From Frigidibacter albus (GTDB taxonomy: Bacteria; Pseudomonadota; Alphaproteobacteria; Rhodobacterales; Rhodobacteraceae): a stretch of DNA of 64,000 nucleotides. A program made the translations under genes and the position numbers. The notes beneath the pieces are model-generated. The model was not told the origin of the DNA and did no database searches. It saw only the letters and a program-made list of their open reading frames with translations. This document shows, piece after piece, positions 18,108-26,742 of this stretch; position 1 is the first letter of the stretch; every line of letters begins with the position of its first letter. The DNA lies in contig NZ_JAAAUC010000004.1 in the NCBI RefSeq assembly GCF_009908165.1, positions 62,001 to 126,000 of the forward strand, read 5' to 3'.

Positions 18108-18228
18108 TTCCCGACGCGGTCGGCTTGCCCGGAGGCGCGGGGCCGCAGGGCAAGGGGGGTGAAGCTTGGTCCGGAGGGTGCGAAATTCTGATGGGCCCGC
18201 CCGGGTGGGCACAGCAGAACTTCGTTGT
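18108..18228 (+). repeat. Dispersed intergenic repeat, family 1, copy B (truncated)
   Basis: This copy carries GGAGGCGCGGGGCCGCAGGG, GGCAAGGGGGGTGAAGC, GCGAAATTCTGATG, a shortened GGGCCCGCCCGGGTGGGCAC hairpin and CAGAACTTCGTTG. It lacks part of the left arm and the last AAATTCTGA. Similarity to copy A stops where the stop codon of the GIY-YIG gene (18229-18231) begins, so the right end of the repeat and the gene boundary coincide. Confidence 0.8.
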
Positions 18229-19020
18229 TTAGACCTCGATGTGACAAAGGTCTCGAGCACTTCGTGGAGGTAATCCGTCAGGGTAGACGGTTTCAAAGCT
18301 CTCGATCACACCGCGTTGGGAATCTGGGTCGCGATTTTTTTGCCATTCGTCGAATCTCCCCCACGACTCAAAAACCGCGAAAACGCCATAGGTGTACGCG
18401 ACTGCGACAGGCAGTCGAGCCCACTCCCACGGCCCTGCATCGGTGAAAAAGTAGAAAAGTCCAAGAGCGAGCAGGAGCACCAAGTATAGATCGTTTGGCT
18501 TAAACGGATATGGTACTCTCTCCGTTCCTGCTAATATGCGTTTGGCTCGATCATACTTAATTTTTCTGTCTGGATAAGAAAGACATAGCATCTCGAATGT
18601 CCTTTCATCCGCAACTTTTCGCGCCCGAACGGCTCTGGCATGTTCTTCGACCTCACGCGAGAGCCTCCGAGCTGCCTGTTCTCGAGATGCCTTTTCTTTG
18701 CGTCGGGATTTCTCTTTGCGACCCCAATGCGACCACTCGGCCAGCGCTACCGAAATCTCCTCCTCTGCCTTCTTCCGCCCACATCGGAACTGTTCCCGCT
18801 TCCCTGGAACTTTCCAACGGCTCAGTGATGCCAGCGCCAAACTCTCTGCCCGTTGGCTGTCCGGCACTTCCATTGACCAACTCAAAGTCCAAACGCCGAG
18901 TACATTTGAAGCGCCGTTGTGTTGATTTACCCGGCGTCGGAGGTCATTGGTCCGCCCCACCTTGACAACGCTCGGATCTGCGCTGTTCGTGATTATATAG
19001 ATGAATCCGTGGCTAGGCAT
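18229..19020 (-). CDS. GIY-YIG/T5orf172-type nuclease-domain membrane protein
   Basis: A 263-residue protein. The N-terminal block FIYIITNSADPSVVKVGRT (about residues 6-24), followed by DLRRRVNQHN, matches GIY-YIG nucleases of the T5orf172/MUG113 kind, with a degenerate YIY motif and the conserved GRT arginine region. A charged helical region rich in Lys/Arg/Glu follows (about 95-140, coiled-coil-like), then a hydrophobic hairpin (about 178-215) predicting membrane attachment. The gene is clearly AT-richer than its neighbours and uses A/T-ending codons, suggesting transfer. Its start is 10 bp past the monooxygenase stop; its end abuts repeat copy B. The target is unknown; I cannot confirm catalysis. 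Confidence 0.75.
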   Translation of the reverse strand: MPSHGFIYIITNSADPSVVKVGRTNDLRRRVNQHNGASNVLGVWTLSWSMEVPDSQRAESLALASLSRWKVPGKREQFRCGRKKAEEEISVALAEWSHWGRKEKSRRKEKASREQAARRLSREVEEHARAVRARKVADERTFEMLCLSYPDRKIKYDRAKRILAGTERVPYPFKPNDLYLVLLLALGLFYFFTDAGPWEWARLPVAVAYTYGVFAVFESWGRFDEWQKNRDPDSQRGVIESFETVYPDGLPPRSARDLCHIEV

Positions 19021-19030
19021 TCAGCCCCCC

Positions 19031-20218
19031 TCACCCCGTCACATCATACCCATACAGCCAATCAAACTGCCCCAACAACCGTCCCGGCGCAACCGCCCCG
19101 GCCGCCCGCAGCCCCAGATGCGCCACGGCTCTCGGCAGGCCGGCAAGGTGATAGTGGCGGGCGTTGCGGGTGGCGGCGTCGACGACGCGGGCGGCGCGGG
19201 CCTCGCGGCGCTGCTGATAGGCGGCGAGGCCCGCGGCGGGGGTGTCATGGCTCGCCAGCGCATCCGCCAGCACCCAGGCATCCTCCAGCGCCATCACCGC
19301 GCCCTGGGCGAGGAAGGGCAGCGTCGGGTGGGCGGCGTCCCCGAGGATCGCGGCGCCCCAGCCGCCCGCCTCGGGGCCCGAGGTCTGCCAGCGTTTGGCG
19401 ACCGGGTGGCGGAACAGGCCCCAGAGATAGGGGTCCTCCACCTGCTCCAGCCAGCCGCGCACCGTGGGGCAGAAGTCGCGGAAGGCGATGCGCAGCGCCA
19501 TCGGGTCATCGCGCAGCGACCAGCTTTCCTCGACCCAGCGGTGCCGCTCTTCCACCGCCACGATGTTGCGCAGGGTGCCGCCGCGCAGCGGATAGCTGAC
19601 CAGATGCCGCCCGGCCCCCATGAACACCTGCGCCACCGGGGGAATGTCGGGCCCGGCGGGAATCACCGTCCGCCAGGCGGCGTGATGGGTGAAGAAGGGC
19701 GCGACGGCGCCGTTCAGCGCCTCGCGCAGGCGCGAATGCAGCCCGTCGGCGCCGATCAGCAGCCCGCACTCGACCTCGGCCCCCTGCGCCGTGGTGATCC
19801 GCGGCGGATGCGCCCCCAGCGTGACCTTGTCGATGCGCTGCAGCAGGCGGATCTGCACCCCCGCCTCGCGCGCGCCCACGGCCAGCAGGTCGATCAGGTC
19901 GGCGCGGTGGACGAAGCGGTAGGGGGCGCCCGGCTGCAACTTGCCGACATCGAGCCGCAGAACGCGGGTGCCCGACCCGCCATCCCACAGCTCCACCGCC
20001 TCGGCGCGCATCCCCGCCGCCTCGATGGCCTCGCCAAGGCCAAGCGCCTTCAGGACGCAAGCGCCATTGGGGCTGATCTGCAGCCCGGCGCCGACCTCGG
20101 TGATCTCGGCGGCCTGTTCCAGCACCGTCACCTCGGCGCCGCGCAGCGCCAGCGCCCGCGCCACCGTCAGCCCCGCCACCCCGGCGCCAAGCACCGTCAC
20201 CTTCGCGCCGATCAGCAT
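19031..20218 (-). CDS. FAD-dependent aromatic monooxygenase (salicylate hydroxylase-like)
   Basis: A 395-residue group A flavoprotein monooxygenase. Motifs in order: GAGVAGLTVARALALRGAEVTVLE (dinucleotide-binding GxGxxG, about 10-33), the DG motif in GLLIGADGLHSRLR (about 152-165), and GDAAHPTLPFLAQGAVMALEDA (about 298-319), which binds the FAD ribitol and pyrophosphate. These enzymes use NAD(P)H and O2 to hydroxylate aromatic acids such as salicylate or 3-hydroxybenzoate. The substrate cannot be read from sequence, and no ring-cleavage genes are next to it. Confidence 0.88.
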   Translation of the reverse strand: MLIGAKVTVLGAGVAGLTVARALALRGAEVTVLEQAAEITEVGAGLQISPNGACVLKALGLGEAIEAAGMRAEAVELWDGGSGTRVLRLDVGKLQPGAPYRFVHRADLIDLLAVGAREAGVQIRLLQRIDKVTLGAHPPRITTAQGAEVECGLLIGADGLHSRLREALNGAVAPFFTHHAAWRTVIPAGPDIPPVAQVFMGAGRHLVSYPLRGGTLRNIVAVEERHRWVEESWSLRDDPMALRIAFRDFCPTVRGWLEQVEDPYLWGLFRHPVAKRWQTSGPEAGGWGAAILGDAAHPTLPFLAQGAVMALEDAWVLADALASHDTPAAGLAAYQQRREARAARVVDAATRNARHYHLAGLPRAVAHLGLRAAGAVAPGRLLGQFDWLYGYDVTG

Positions 20219-20296
20219 TCCTTGTCCCCCAAAAGCAGCGCACCGGAGCCTTGCGACCCCGGTGCCCGGTTATTCCTGATTGTTGTGCATCTGCCG

Positions 20297-20719
20297 TCAG
20301 TCGTCGCGATGAACCCGCTCGCGCCGTTCATGCCGTTCCTGCGCTTCCAGCGTCATCGTGGCGATCGGGCGCGCGTCCAGCCGCTTGAGGCTGATCGGCT
20401 CGCCGGTCATCTCGCAATAGCCATATTCGCCATTGTCGATGCGCCGCAGCGCAGCGTCGATCTTGGCGACCAGCTTGCGCTGGCGATCCCGGGTGCGCAG
20501 CTCCAGCGCCCGGTCGGTCTCTTCGCTGGCGCGGTCGGCGATGTCGGGCACGTTGCGGGCCGAGTCCTGCAGACCCTCCAGCGTCTCGGCCGACTGGTCG
20601 ATCAGCTCCTGCTTCCAGATGTGCAGCTTGCGGCGAAAATACTCGCGCTGCCGCTCATTCATGAAAGGCTCGCCCTCTGCGGGGCGGTAATCCTCGGGAA
20701 GAAAGACCTCTGCCTTCAT
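20297..20719 (-). CDS. dksA: RNA polymerase-binding transcription factor DksA
   Basis: DksA enters the secondary channel of RNA polymerase and works with ppGpp to repress rRNA and ribosomal genes. It has 140 residues from the ATG at 20719, preceded by GGGAGCAGAG. Another ATG at 20767 also follows AAGGAG and would add 16 residues. The coiled-coil tip motif DxxDxA is present as Asp59, Asp62 and Ala64. The zinc-finger region has a single cysteine (Cys102 in YGYCEMTGEPI) instead of four, which is usual for alphaproteobacterial DksA. Divergent from the MoxR gene. Confidence 0.9.
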   Translation of the reverse strand: MKAEVFLPEDYRPAEGEPFMNERQREYFRRKLHIWKQELIDQSAETLEGLQDSARNVPDIADRASEETDRALELRTRDRQRKLVAKIDAALRRIDNGEYGYCEMTGEPISLKRLDARPIATMTLEAQERHERRERVHRDD

Positions 20720-20897
20720 CTCTGCTCCCTCCATTCGGCCGGAACGCTTGGCGGTGTCGCTCGTCATCCGGCACTCCTTGCGGCACCCCATAGCCCAAGG
20801 CGGAAGGCTTGTCACTAGGCTACCGCGCGCTTGCAGCGTTTTGCCCCGCCGTCTAGGGTCTGCCTGAACTTCGGGCGAGATCGGGCGGAAAACACAC

Positions 20898-21740
20898 ATG
20901 AAATTCAGCGGAACCGAAAGCTACGTCGCCACCGAGGATCTGGCGGTAGCGGTGAATGCGGCGGTGACTCTGCAGCGCCCGCTGCTGGTGAAGGGCGAGC
21001 CGGGGACCGGCAAGACCGAGCTGGCGCGGCAGGTGGCGGCAAGCCTGAACCTGCCGATGGTCGAATGGCATGTGAAATCCACCACCCGCGCGCAGCAGGG
21101 GCTGTATGAATATGACGCGGTCAGCCGGCTGCGCGACAGCCAGCTGGGCGATGCCCGGGTGCATGACGTGGCGAACTACATCCGCAAGGGCAAGCTGTGG
21201 CAGGCCTTCGAGGCACCTAGCCGCGTGGTGCTGCTGATCGACGAGGTGGACAAGGCAGACATCGAGTTCCCGAACGACCTGCTGCAGGAACTCGACCGGA
21301 TGGAATTCCATGTCTACGAGACCGGCGAGACCGTGCGCGCGCAGCATCGCCCGGTCATCATCATCACCTCGAACAATGAAAAGGAGCTGCCCGACGCCTT
21401 CCTGCGCCGATGCTTCTTCCACTACATCCGCTTCCCCGACGCCGAGACGATGCGCGCCATCGTCCAGGTGCATTTCCCGGACATCAAGGACGCGATCCTG
21501 ACCGAGGCGCTGACCCGTTTCTATACCCTGCGCGAGCAGCCGGGGCTGAAGAAGAAGCCCTCCACCTCCGAGGTGCTGGACTGGCTGAAGCTGATCCTGG
21601 CCGAGGATCTGACCCCCGAAGACCTGAAGGGCGATGGCCGCAGCCTGCTGCCCCGCCTGCACGGCGCCCTTTTGAAGAACGAGCAGGATGTGGCGCTGTT
21701 CGAGCGGCTAGCCTTCCTCGACCGCCAGCAGCGGCGCTGA
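20898..21740 (+). CDS. MoxR-family AAA+ ATPase
   Basis: A 280-residue AAA+ protein. Walker A GEPGTGKT is at residues 33-40 and Walker B VVLLIDEVDKAD near 110-121. The pore/insert region DLLQELDRMEFHVYETGE, sensor-1 IITSNNEKELPDAFLRRC and a C-terminal lid are also present. MoxR ATPases act as chaperones for enzyme or complex maturation, usually with a von Willebrand factor A (VWA) partner encoded next door. Here no VWA gene follows; the gene ends in a family 2 palindrome. Confidence 0.9.
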   Translation: MKFSGTESYVATEDLAVAVNAAVTLQRPLLVKGEPGTGKTELARQVAASLNLPMVEWHVKSTTRAQQGLYEYDAVSRLRDSQLGDARVHDVANYIRKGKLWQAFEAPSRVVLLIDEVDKADIEFPNDLLQELDRMEFHVYETGETVRAQHRPVIIITSNNEKELPDAFLRRCFFHYIRFPDAETMRAIVQVHFPDIKDAILTEALTRFYTLREQPGLKKKPSTSEVLDWLKLILAEDLTPEDLKGDGRSLLPRLHGALLKNEQDVALFERLAFLDRQQRR

Positions 21741-21945
21741 GACAAGGCGCAGGGGGCCTTCTGCCCCCGATGTCGAAGAAGGGAGGGGGCCTTCTGCCCC
21801 CTCTTGGCGCGTTCCGCGCCAATTCACCCCCGAGGATATTTGGAAAAGGCAAAGGGGGCCGCGCCGCGCTTTGGTCTTTGCCTTTTCCAAATATCCCGGG
21901 GGGAGTCGCCGCAGGCGACGGGGGGCAGCGCCCCCCTGCCCCGCA
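21741..21945. repeat. Palindromic intergenic element, family 2, copy 2
   Basis: This occupies the whole gap between the moxR and dehydrogenase stops. Left to right: GGGGGCCTTCTGCCCCC hairpin, TTGGCGC/GCGCCAA hairpin, AATTCACCCCCGAGGATATT, the core arms GGATATTTGGAAAAGGCAAAG (about 21834-21854) and CTTTGCCTTTTCCAAATATC (about 21876-21895), then a GTCGCC/GGCGAC hairpin and a second G-run/C-run hairpin. The order is the mirror image of the 2585-2739 element. Confidence 0.85.
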
Positions 21946-22812
21946 TCAGCCCCGCAGCCGCCGGATCAGCGAGGAGGTGTCCCACCGCCCGCCGCCCATC
22001 CGCTGCACGTCCTTGTAGAACTGGTCCACCAGCGCGGTCATCGGCAGGCTGGCGCCGGTCTCGTCGGCGGCATCGAGGCAGATGCCCAGATCCTTGCGCA
22101 TCCAGTCCACGGCAAAGCCGAACTCGAACTGGTCGGCGGCCATGGTCTTGTGGCGGTTGGCCATCTGCCAGCTGCCGGCGGCGCCTTGGCTGATCACCTC
22201 GACCACCGCCTCGATGTCCAGCCCGGCGCGCTCGGCGAAGTTCAAGCCCTCGGCCAGCCCCTGCACCACACCGGCGATGCAGATCTGGTTGACCATCTTC
22301 GCCAGCTGCCCGGCGCCGCTGTCGCCGAGGCGGCGGCAGATGCGGGCATAGGCGGCGATCACCGGCTCGGCCGCCAGATAATCCACCTCGGTCCCGCCGC
22401 ACATCACAGAGAGCACGCCGTTTTCCGCGCCCGCCTGCCCGCCCGACACGGGCGCATCGACGAAGCCCTTGCCCTGCTCGGCGGCAATTGCCGACAGCTC
22501 GCGCGTCACCCGGGCCGAGACGGTGGTGTGATCGACGAAGACCGCGCCCTTCGCCATGCCCGCGAAGGCGCCGTCATCCCCGAGGCAGATCGCGCGCAGG
22601 TCATCGTCATTGCCGACGCAGGCAAAGACCAGCTCGGCCCCCGCCGCAGCCTGCGCGGGCGTTGCCGCCGCCGCTCCGCCATGCGCCGCCACCCAAGCCT
22701 CTGCCTTCGCGGCGGTGCGGTTGTAGACCGTCACCTCATGCCCCTTGGCCGTGAGATGCCCCGCCATCGGGTAGCCCATCACCCCCAGGCCCAGAAATGC
22801 CAGCTTCGCCAT
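21946..22812 (-). CDS. 3-hydroxyisobutyrate dehydrogenase-family NAD(P)-dependent oxidoreductase
   Basis: A beta-hydroxyacid dehydrogenase of 288 residues. Cofactor loop FLGLGVMGYPMAGHL (about 5-19), substrate loop FVDAPVSGGQAGAENGVLSVMCGG (about 116-139), and the catalytic lysine in GAGQLAKMVNQICIAGVVQGLAEG (about 168-191) are all present. The family includes 3-hydroxyisobutyrate dehydrogenase (valine catabolism) and tartronate semialdehyde reductase (glyoxylate metabolism); the sequence alone does not decide. The ATG at 22812 follows GAGGAGAG; the upstream ATG at 22830 lies before this ribosome site. Confidence 0.88.
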   Translation of the reverse strand: MAKLAFLGLGVMGYPMAGHLTAKGHEVTVYNRTAAKAEAWVAAHGGAAAATPAQAAAGAELVFACVGNDDDLRAICLGDDGAFAGMAKGAVFVDHTTVSARVTRELSAIAAEQGKGFVDAPVSGGQAGAENGVLSVMCGGTEVDYLAAEPVIAAYARICRRLGDSGAGQLAKMVNQICIAGVVQGLAEGLNFAERAGLDIEAVVEVISQGAAGSWQMANRHKTMAADQFEFGFAVDWMRKDLGICLDAADETGASLPMTALVDQFYKDVQRMGGGRWDTSSLIRRLRG

Positions 22813-22881
22813 CGTGCTCTCCTCTGCCATTGCGGCCTTGGCCGTTCTGTCCTAACTATCCGGCCTGTCCCCGCCGTCAAC

Positions 22882-25371
22882 ATGCGACCCATGCCGATGC
22901 TCATGCTCTTCCGGTGGCTCCTGCGCATCGTCACGGCGCTTCTGGCCGTGACAATCGCCGGTGCCCTGCTGATCTACTATGTCGCGGGGGGATCCCTGCC
23001 CGACTATGACGACCGGCGCACGGTCGAGGGGCTGTCGGCCCCCGTGGAGATCGTGCGCGATACCGGCAATGTGCCGCATGTCTTTGGCGGCCGCGATGCC
23101 GATGTGTATTTCGGCCTTGGCTATGCCCATGCGCAGGACCGGCTGTGGCAGATGACCATGCTGCGCCGCACCGCGCAGGGCCGCCTGTCCGAGATCTTCG
23201 GCGCCCGCACGGTGAAGCTTGATGAGCTGATGCGGCGGCTGGACCTTTACAGCCTCGCCGCCGCCTCGGTCCCCGCGCAGGATGACCAGACCCGCATCGC
23301 GCTGGAGGCCTATGCCCGCGGCGTCAATGAATGGATCAGCGTCGTCAATGCCGAGAGCCGCGGCCGCGGCGCGCCGGAGTTCTTCTTGTTCGAGCCCGAG
23401 ATCGCCTATTGGCAGCCCGCCGATTCGCTGGCGATCCTCAAGCTGATCGGGGTGCAGCTGTCTTCGCACCTGTCGACCGAGGTGCTGCGGGCGCGGCTGT
23501 CGCTGCTGTCGCGGGACTGGCCGCGCGACCTGATGCCGGCGGCGCCGGGCGGCGGCGTGATGGAGCTGCCGGATTTTGCGCAGCTGGTGCCGGGTGTGCC
23601 GGCCAGCGGCGCGGCGGTGCGCCATGCCGATCTGGGGCCGTTCTCACCCTTCCCGGACCGCGGGCTGGAGGGCGCGTCGAACGCCTGGGCGGCGGCGCCG
23701 GAGCGGGCGGCGGCGGGCGGCTCGCTTCTGGCCAGCGACCCGCATCTGGGCTTCAGTGCCCCGGCGCTGTGGTACCTGGCGCGGCTGGAGCTGGCCTCTG
23801 GCGGGGTCATCGGTGGCACGATCCCGGGGGTGCCTGCGGTGCTGGTCGGGCGCAATGCCGGGCTTGGCTGGGGGCTCACCTCCTCCTATGCCGACGATCA
23901 GGACCTGCTGATCGAGGAGCTGAACCCGGCCGATGCCACCGAATACCGCACCCCGCAGGGATGGGAGCCGTTCCGCAGCCGCCGGGTGATCGTCAACGTT
24001 AAGGACGCGGCGCCCGTCACGCTGACCCTGCGCTGGACCGAGAATGGCCCGGTGCTGCCGGGCGGGCATTACGACATCGGCAGCGTCACCCCCGGCGGCC
24101 ATGTGGCGGCGCTGGCCTGGACGCTGCTGGATGCGAATGACACCTCGATGACCGCGGCGATCCGGCTGATGACCTCGCAGAGCATCGACGAGGGGATCGC
24201 GGCCGGGGAACTGGTCGTCGCGCCCTCGCAGAACCTGGTGCTGGCGGATCAGGACGGGGTGGCGATGGTGACAGTGGGCCGCCTGCCTGCCCGCGACGCC
24301 GCGCATGAAACCCAAGGCCGGATGCCGGCGCTTGGCTGGAAGCCGCAGAACCGGTGGACCGGACGCCTGCCCTATGACGGCAACCCGCGGGTGGTGGACC
24401 CCGAGGGTGGCATTCTGGGCAACACCAACAACAAGACTATCGACCGCCCGTTCCCGGACCATGTCAGCTTCGACTGGGGCGACAGCCAGCGCATCCAGCG
24501 CTGGCAGCGGCTGATGCAGGAGCGCGAGGTGCATAGCCGCGAAAGCTTCATCGCGGCGCAGCTCGACACCACCAGCCCCGCCGCGCGCAGCCTGCTGCCG
24601 CTGGTTGCCGCCGACCTGTGGTTCACCGGCGAGGCCGCCCCCGCCGGCACGCCCGAGGCGCGGCGCGAACGGGCGCTGGCGCTGCTGGCCGAATGGAACG
24701 GCGAGATGAATGAGCATCTGCCCGAACCGCTGATCTATGCCGCCTGGATGCGGGCCCTGCAGCACCGGTTGATCCAGGACGAGCTTGGCCCGCTGGCGAC
24801 CAGCTTCGCCCGGATGGAGCCGCTGTTCATCGAGCGGGTGTTCCGCAATGCCGAGGGCGCCGGGCGCTGGTGCGACATCCTGCAATCCTCGCCGGTGGAG
24901 AGCTGCACCGACATCGCCCGCCTGTCGCTGGACGATGCGCTGCTGGATCTGACGGAACGCTATGGCCCGAACGTGGAAAGCTGGCGGTGGGGCGACGCCC
25001 ATCAGGCGACGCATGACCATCCGGTTCTGGGTGAGGTGCCGGTGCTGAAGTGGTTCGTGAACATCCGCCAGTCCACCTCGGGCGGGGATTTCACGCTGAT
25101 GCGGGGGATGACGGCGGGCGAGGGGCCGCAGCCCTACCTGAACGTGCATGGGGCTGGCTACCGGGGCGTGTACAACTTCGCCGACCCGGACAGCTCGGTC
25201 TTCATCATCTCCACCGGGCAGTCGGGGCATCCGCTGTCGCGCTGGTATGATGACCTGTCGGAACTGTGGCGGCGGGGCGAGTATCTGCCGATGTCGCTGG
25301 ACCCGGGGCTGGCCCGGGCCGCCGCGACCGGCGTGACGGTGCTGGAGCCCATGACGGCGCCGGCAGAGTAG
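22882..25371 (+). CDS. Penicillin acylase-family (S45) Ntn-hydrolase
   Basis: An 829-residue precursor made as one chain and cleaved autocatalytically. An N-terminal membrane or signal segment (about 10-34) is followed by the alpha-chain region with GLGYAHAQDRLWQMTMLRR (about 78-96). The linker ends at Gly264-Ala265-Ser266, with Ser266 in SNAWAAAP as the expected nucleophile after processing. FSAPALWYLARLEL and GGTIPGVPAVLVGRNAGLGWGLT are further family blocks. Periplasmic members include penicillin G acylases and acyl-homoserine-lactone acylases; the substrate is not predictable here. Several ATGs lie at 22882-22903. An open frame extends far upstream but only as antisense to the dehydrogenase. 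Confidence 0.9.
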   Translation: MRPMPMLMLFRWLLRIVTALLAVTIAGALLIYYVAGGSLPDYDDRRTVEGLSAPVEIVRDTGNVPHVFGGRDADVYFGLGYAHAQDRLWQMTMLRRTAQGRLSEIFGARTVKLDELMRRLDLYSLAAASVPAQDDQTRIALEAYARGVNEWISVVNAESRGRGAPEFFLFEPEIAYWQPADSLAILKLIGVQLSSHLSTEVLRARLSLLSRDWPRDLMPAAPGGGVMELPDFAQLVPGVPASGAAVRHADLGPFSPFPDRGLEGASNAWAAAPERAAAGGSLLASDPHLGFSAPALWYLARLELASGGVIGGTIPGVPAVLVGRNAGLGWGLTSSYADDQDLLIEELNPADATEYRTPQGWEPFRSRRVIVNVKDAAPVTLTLRWTENGPVLPGGHYDIGSVTPGGHVAALAWTLLDANDTSMTAAIRLMTSQSIDEGIAAGELVVAPSQNLVLADQDGVAMVTVGRLPARDAAHETQGRMPALGWKPQNRWTGRLPYDGNPRVVDPEGGILGNTNNKTIDRPFPDHVSFDWGDSQRIQRWQRLMQEREVHSRESFIAAQLDTTSPAARSLLPLVAADLWFTGEAAPAGTPEARRERALALLAEWNGEMNEHLPEPLIYAAWMRALQHRLIQDELGPLATSFARMEPLFIERVFRNAEGAGRWCDILQSSPVESCTDIARLSLDDALLDLTERYGPNVESWRWGDAHQATHDHPVLGEVPVLKWFVNIRQSTSGGDFTLMRGMTAGEGPQPYLNVHGAGYRGVYNFADPDSSVFIISTGQSGHPLSRWYDDLSELWRRGEYLPMSLDPGLARAAATGVTVLEPMTAPAE

Positions 25372-25398
25372 GTCAGCGGCCGGCGGCTGTGGCCGCCA

Positions 25399-25827
25399 TC
25401 AGCCCTTCGCGGCGGCCTGCGCCAGCATCCCGATCCGCTCCACCATCGCCCGCACGCCGTTGGAGCGTTGCGAGGAGAGGTGCTGGTCCAGCCCCAGCCT
25501 CGCCAGTTCGGCGGGGGCGTCCACCTTGGCGACCTCGGCCACCGTCAGCCCGGAATAGAGCGAATGCAGCACTGCGATCAGCCCGCGCACGATCATCGCA
25601 TCGCTCTCACCCTGAAAGTCGAAGCGCGCGGCGGGCCCCTGCCCCTCGATCCGCGGCAGCAGCCAGACCTGGCTGGCGCAGCCCTCGACCTTGGTCGCCG
25701 GCACCCGGAAGGCGGGGTCAAGCGGCGGCATCGCCTTGCCGAGCTCGATCACATGGCGGTAGCGGTCTTCCCAGTCGTCGAGGAATTCGAAGGTGTCGGC
25801 GATGTCTTCAAAGGCGGGGGTGGCCAT
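25399..25827 (-). CDS. sufE: Cysteine desulfuration protein SufE
   Basis: A sulfur acceptor that takes persulfide from SufS and passes it to the SufBCD scaffold for Fe-S cluster assembly. It has 142 residues. The catalytic cysteine is Cys50 in KVEGCASQVWL, with the family block SDAMIVRGLIAVLHSLYSGLT (about 79-99). The ATG at 25827 follows AGGAGACACC; the frame stays open upstream without SufE similarity. No other suf gene is in the window, so it acts from a distance on a suf operon elsewhere. Confidence 0.92.
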   Translation of the reverse strand: MATPAFEDIADTFEFLDDWEDRYRHVIELGKAMPPLDPAFRVPATKVEGCASQVWLLPRIEGQGPAARFDFQGESDAMIVRGLIAVLHSLYSGLTVAEVAKVDAPAELARLGLDQHLSSQRSNGVRAMVERIGMLAQAAAKG

Positions 25828-26251
25828 CGCGGTGTCTCCTGAGGCTGGGCGTTGGGGCATAGCTAGTGGGCGCGGACCGGGAGGTCCAGTGCGGCGGAGT
25901 GGCGTGGGCGGCAGTCCGAGGCGCATTGACGCAGGATCTGCTGCCCGTTGACTTGGCGAAGGCCATCGCCTTCGCCATGCCGTGCCCTCTCCACTGGCTC
26001 CGGACGGGCCTCAAAGGCCCGGCCAGCGCCCGCCCCGCCCCTGGCGGGCGCTTCTCGCCCGCCAGGTCGGGCGCTGTCCTCAATCGGTCTCGCGTTGCCA
26101 GCGGCTCCGGGCGAGAGGTCTCGCACGGGCGGGGCGAGGCAATGCCTCGCCTTCTCCCGCCCGAACAGAGCAGCACGAACGCAGCATCTCCCTCTCTTTT
26201 CAACGCCCCCCGGATAGGCTACCCAAGGGGCGAGGAACAGGGGGACCCCGG
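25828..26251. other. 424-bp intergenic region with several short palindromes
   Basis: No gene is seen here. The gap between the sufE and lipoprotein starts (divergent) contains several perfect inverted repeats: GCGAAGGCCATCGCCTTCGC (about 25958-25977), CGGGCCTCAAAGGCCCG (about 26004-26020), CCTGGCGGGCG/CGCCCGCCAGG (about 26041-26063), and GGCGAGGCAATGCCTCGCC (about 26133-26151). This is a dense cluster of hairpins in a double-promoter region. They match neither repeat family 1 nor 2. The role is unknown; RNA structure or protein-binding sites are possible. Confidence 0.6.
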
Positions 26252-26713
26252 ATGAGACTAGTCCTAGTGCTGACGCTTGCCACTTCGCTCGCCGCCTGCG
26301 GAACGATCCGGGACAGCCGCATCAACCCGTTCAACTGGTTCGGCGGCGCGCAAAGCCAGCCAACCACGATTTCGCAGGTGGAGCTGGTGGCCGATGGCCG
26401 CGTGCCGGTGGATCAGCTGACGCGGATGGAGCTGAAGCAGATGCCGGGCGGGGCGATCCTGTCGGTGGCGGGCCTGCCGCCGACGCAAGGCTGGTGGAAT
26501 GCCGAGCTGATCGCGCTGGACCCGGACGAGGTTCCGGTGGACGGCGTGCTGACCTACCGCTTCGTGGTGGACAAGCCGAACCAGCTGACCCGCCAGTCCA
26601 CCCCGCAATCGCGCGAGCTGACCGCGGGGCGCTTCCTCAGCGACCAGACCCTTGCCGGGGTGAACCGCGTGGTCGTGGTCGCGGCGCGCAACTCGATGAC
26701 GTCAAGCCGGTAA
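26252..26713 (+). CDS. Predicted lipoprotein of unknown function
   Basis: A 153-residue protein starting MRLVLVLTLATSLAACGT: a short signal peptide and lipobox LAAC put the lipidated cysteine at residue 16. The mature part contains INPFNWFGGAQSQ and a predicted beta-rich region with GAILSVAGLPPTQGWWNAELIA and a VVVVAARNS end. I recall similar lipoproteins in Rhodobacterales without known function. It converges with rnd 29 bp apart. Confidence 0.75.
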   Translation: MRLVLVLTLATSLAACGTIRDSRINPFNWFGGAQSQPTTISQVELVADGRVPVDQLTRMELKQMPGGAILSVAGLPPTQGWWNAELIALDPDEVPVDGVLTYRFVVDKPNQLTRQSTPQSRELTAGRFLSDQTLAGVNRVVVVAARNSMTSSR

Positions 26714-26742
26714 GCCGGGAGCCGGCGAGGAGAGGCCGGTCC

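Noticed and set aside
21871-22881. Upstream extension of the penicillin acylase frame
   Set aside because: Antisense to the dehydrogenase gene; the acylase signal segment starts at 22882.
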